From JACJXF01 sp964349045 (GTDB lineage Bacteria; Bacteroidota; Bacteroidia; Bacteroidales; GCA-2748055): a DNA stretch of 14,058 bases. Below, in pieces: positions 13,903-14,058 of the stretch. Position 1 is the stretch's first letter. Each line of letters begins with the position of its first letter. The stretch is taken from NCBI GenBank assembly GCA_964349045.1, contig CAYGFI010000128.1:1-14058 (forward strand). The letters run 5' to 3'. Position numbers and translations under genes: made by a program. The notes under the pieces were generated by a model that did not search any database, was not told the origin of the DNA, and was given only the letters and a program-made list of their open reading frames with translations.

Positions 13903-14058
13903 TTTTTCAAGTTTTTAGATTGAGACGAAATTATGGCAGTATAAAAGTAGTCTATGAGACATTTTAAAACATTACAAAATTCTTTGAAAAATTTACATAA
14001 TTTACAGGTTTTTAAAACATCTATTTTGTGAATACCTGATTGCCAGTAACCTAAAGAT

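Noticed and set aside
1..14058. tRNA, rRNA, CRISPR arrays or complete insertion sequences
   Set aside because: None was seen by reading either strand; no transposase or integrase is encoded in the window.

Overview
The window looks like chromosomal DNA from a Bacteroidota bacterium, probably a Bacteroidales-like anaerobe or environmental relative. The basis is recognition of sequence, not a search. Lysyl-tRNA synthetase has the extra C-terminal domain typical of that phylum. Upstream regions carry TAnnTTTG-type -7 boxes and no strong Shine-Dalgarno sequences. Several families present are common in or characteristic of Bacteroidota: the rSAM/lipoprotein pair, GxxExxY proteins, DUF6340-like proteins and short AraC regulators with an HMA-like N-terminus.

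Layout. 1-2070: recJ on the minus strand, then a divergent intergenic region holding a recJ promoter box, an orphan plus-strand terminator-like hairpin and the lysS promoter. 2095-3918: lysS and its terminator; the linker before the C-terminal domain is made of a degenerate 7-nt repeat. 3919-4722: a GxxExxY-family gene bracketed by two copies of the lysS 3' end plus terminator, the second copy being a decayed relic. 4789-6706: two AT-rich genes for exported proteins (a YwqK/MORN-like protein and an unrecognised one), converging with 6711-8162, a lipoprotein gene followed directly by a radical SAM/SPASM enzyme gene. 8163-8546: a 384-bp gap with an inverted repeat but no convincing gene. 8547-8822: a small Lys/Ala-rich DUF2934 protein. 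9013-10314: upp (uracil salvage) and a transglutaminase-like protein. 10304-11197: a PlsC-type acyltransferase on the opposite strand, overlapping the previous gene by 11 bp. 11309-12277: an exported DUF6340/TPR-like protein. 12524-13902: a minus-strand group with an outer-membrane beta-barrel protein, an AraC-type regulator and a CsbD-like stress protein.

How the genes relate. Most of the window is housekeeping (DNA repair, tRNA charging, uracil salvage, lipid acylation) interleaved with envelope proteins. The only clear multigene system is the lipoprotein/radical SAM pair, in which the enzyme is expected to modify its neighbour or a related substrate; I know of no established function for it. 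The accessory-looking stretch runs from the end of lysS to about 6706. Its most informative structural feature is the duplicated lysS tail flanking the GxxExxY gene, which suggests insertion or a recombination event at the 3' end of lysS.
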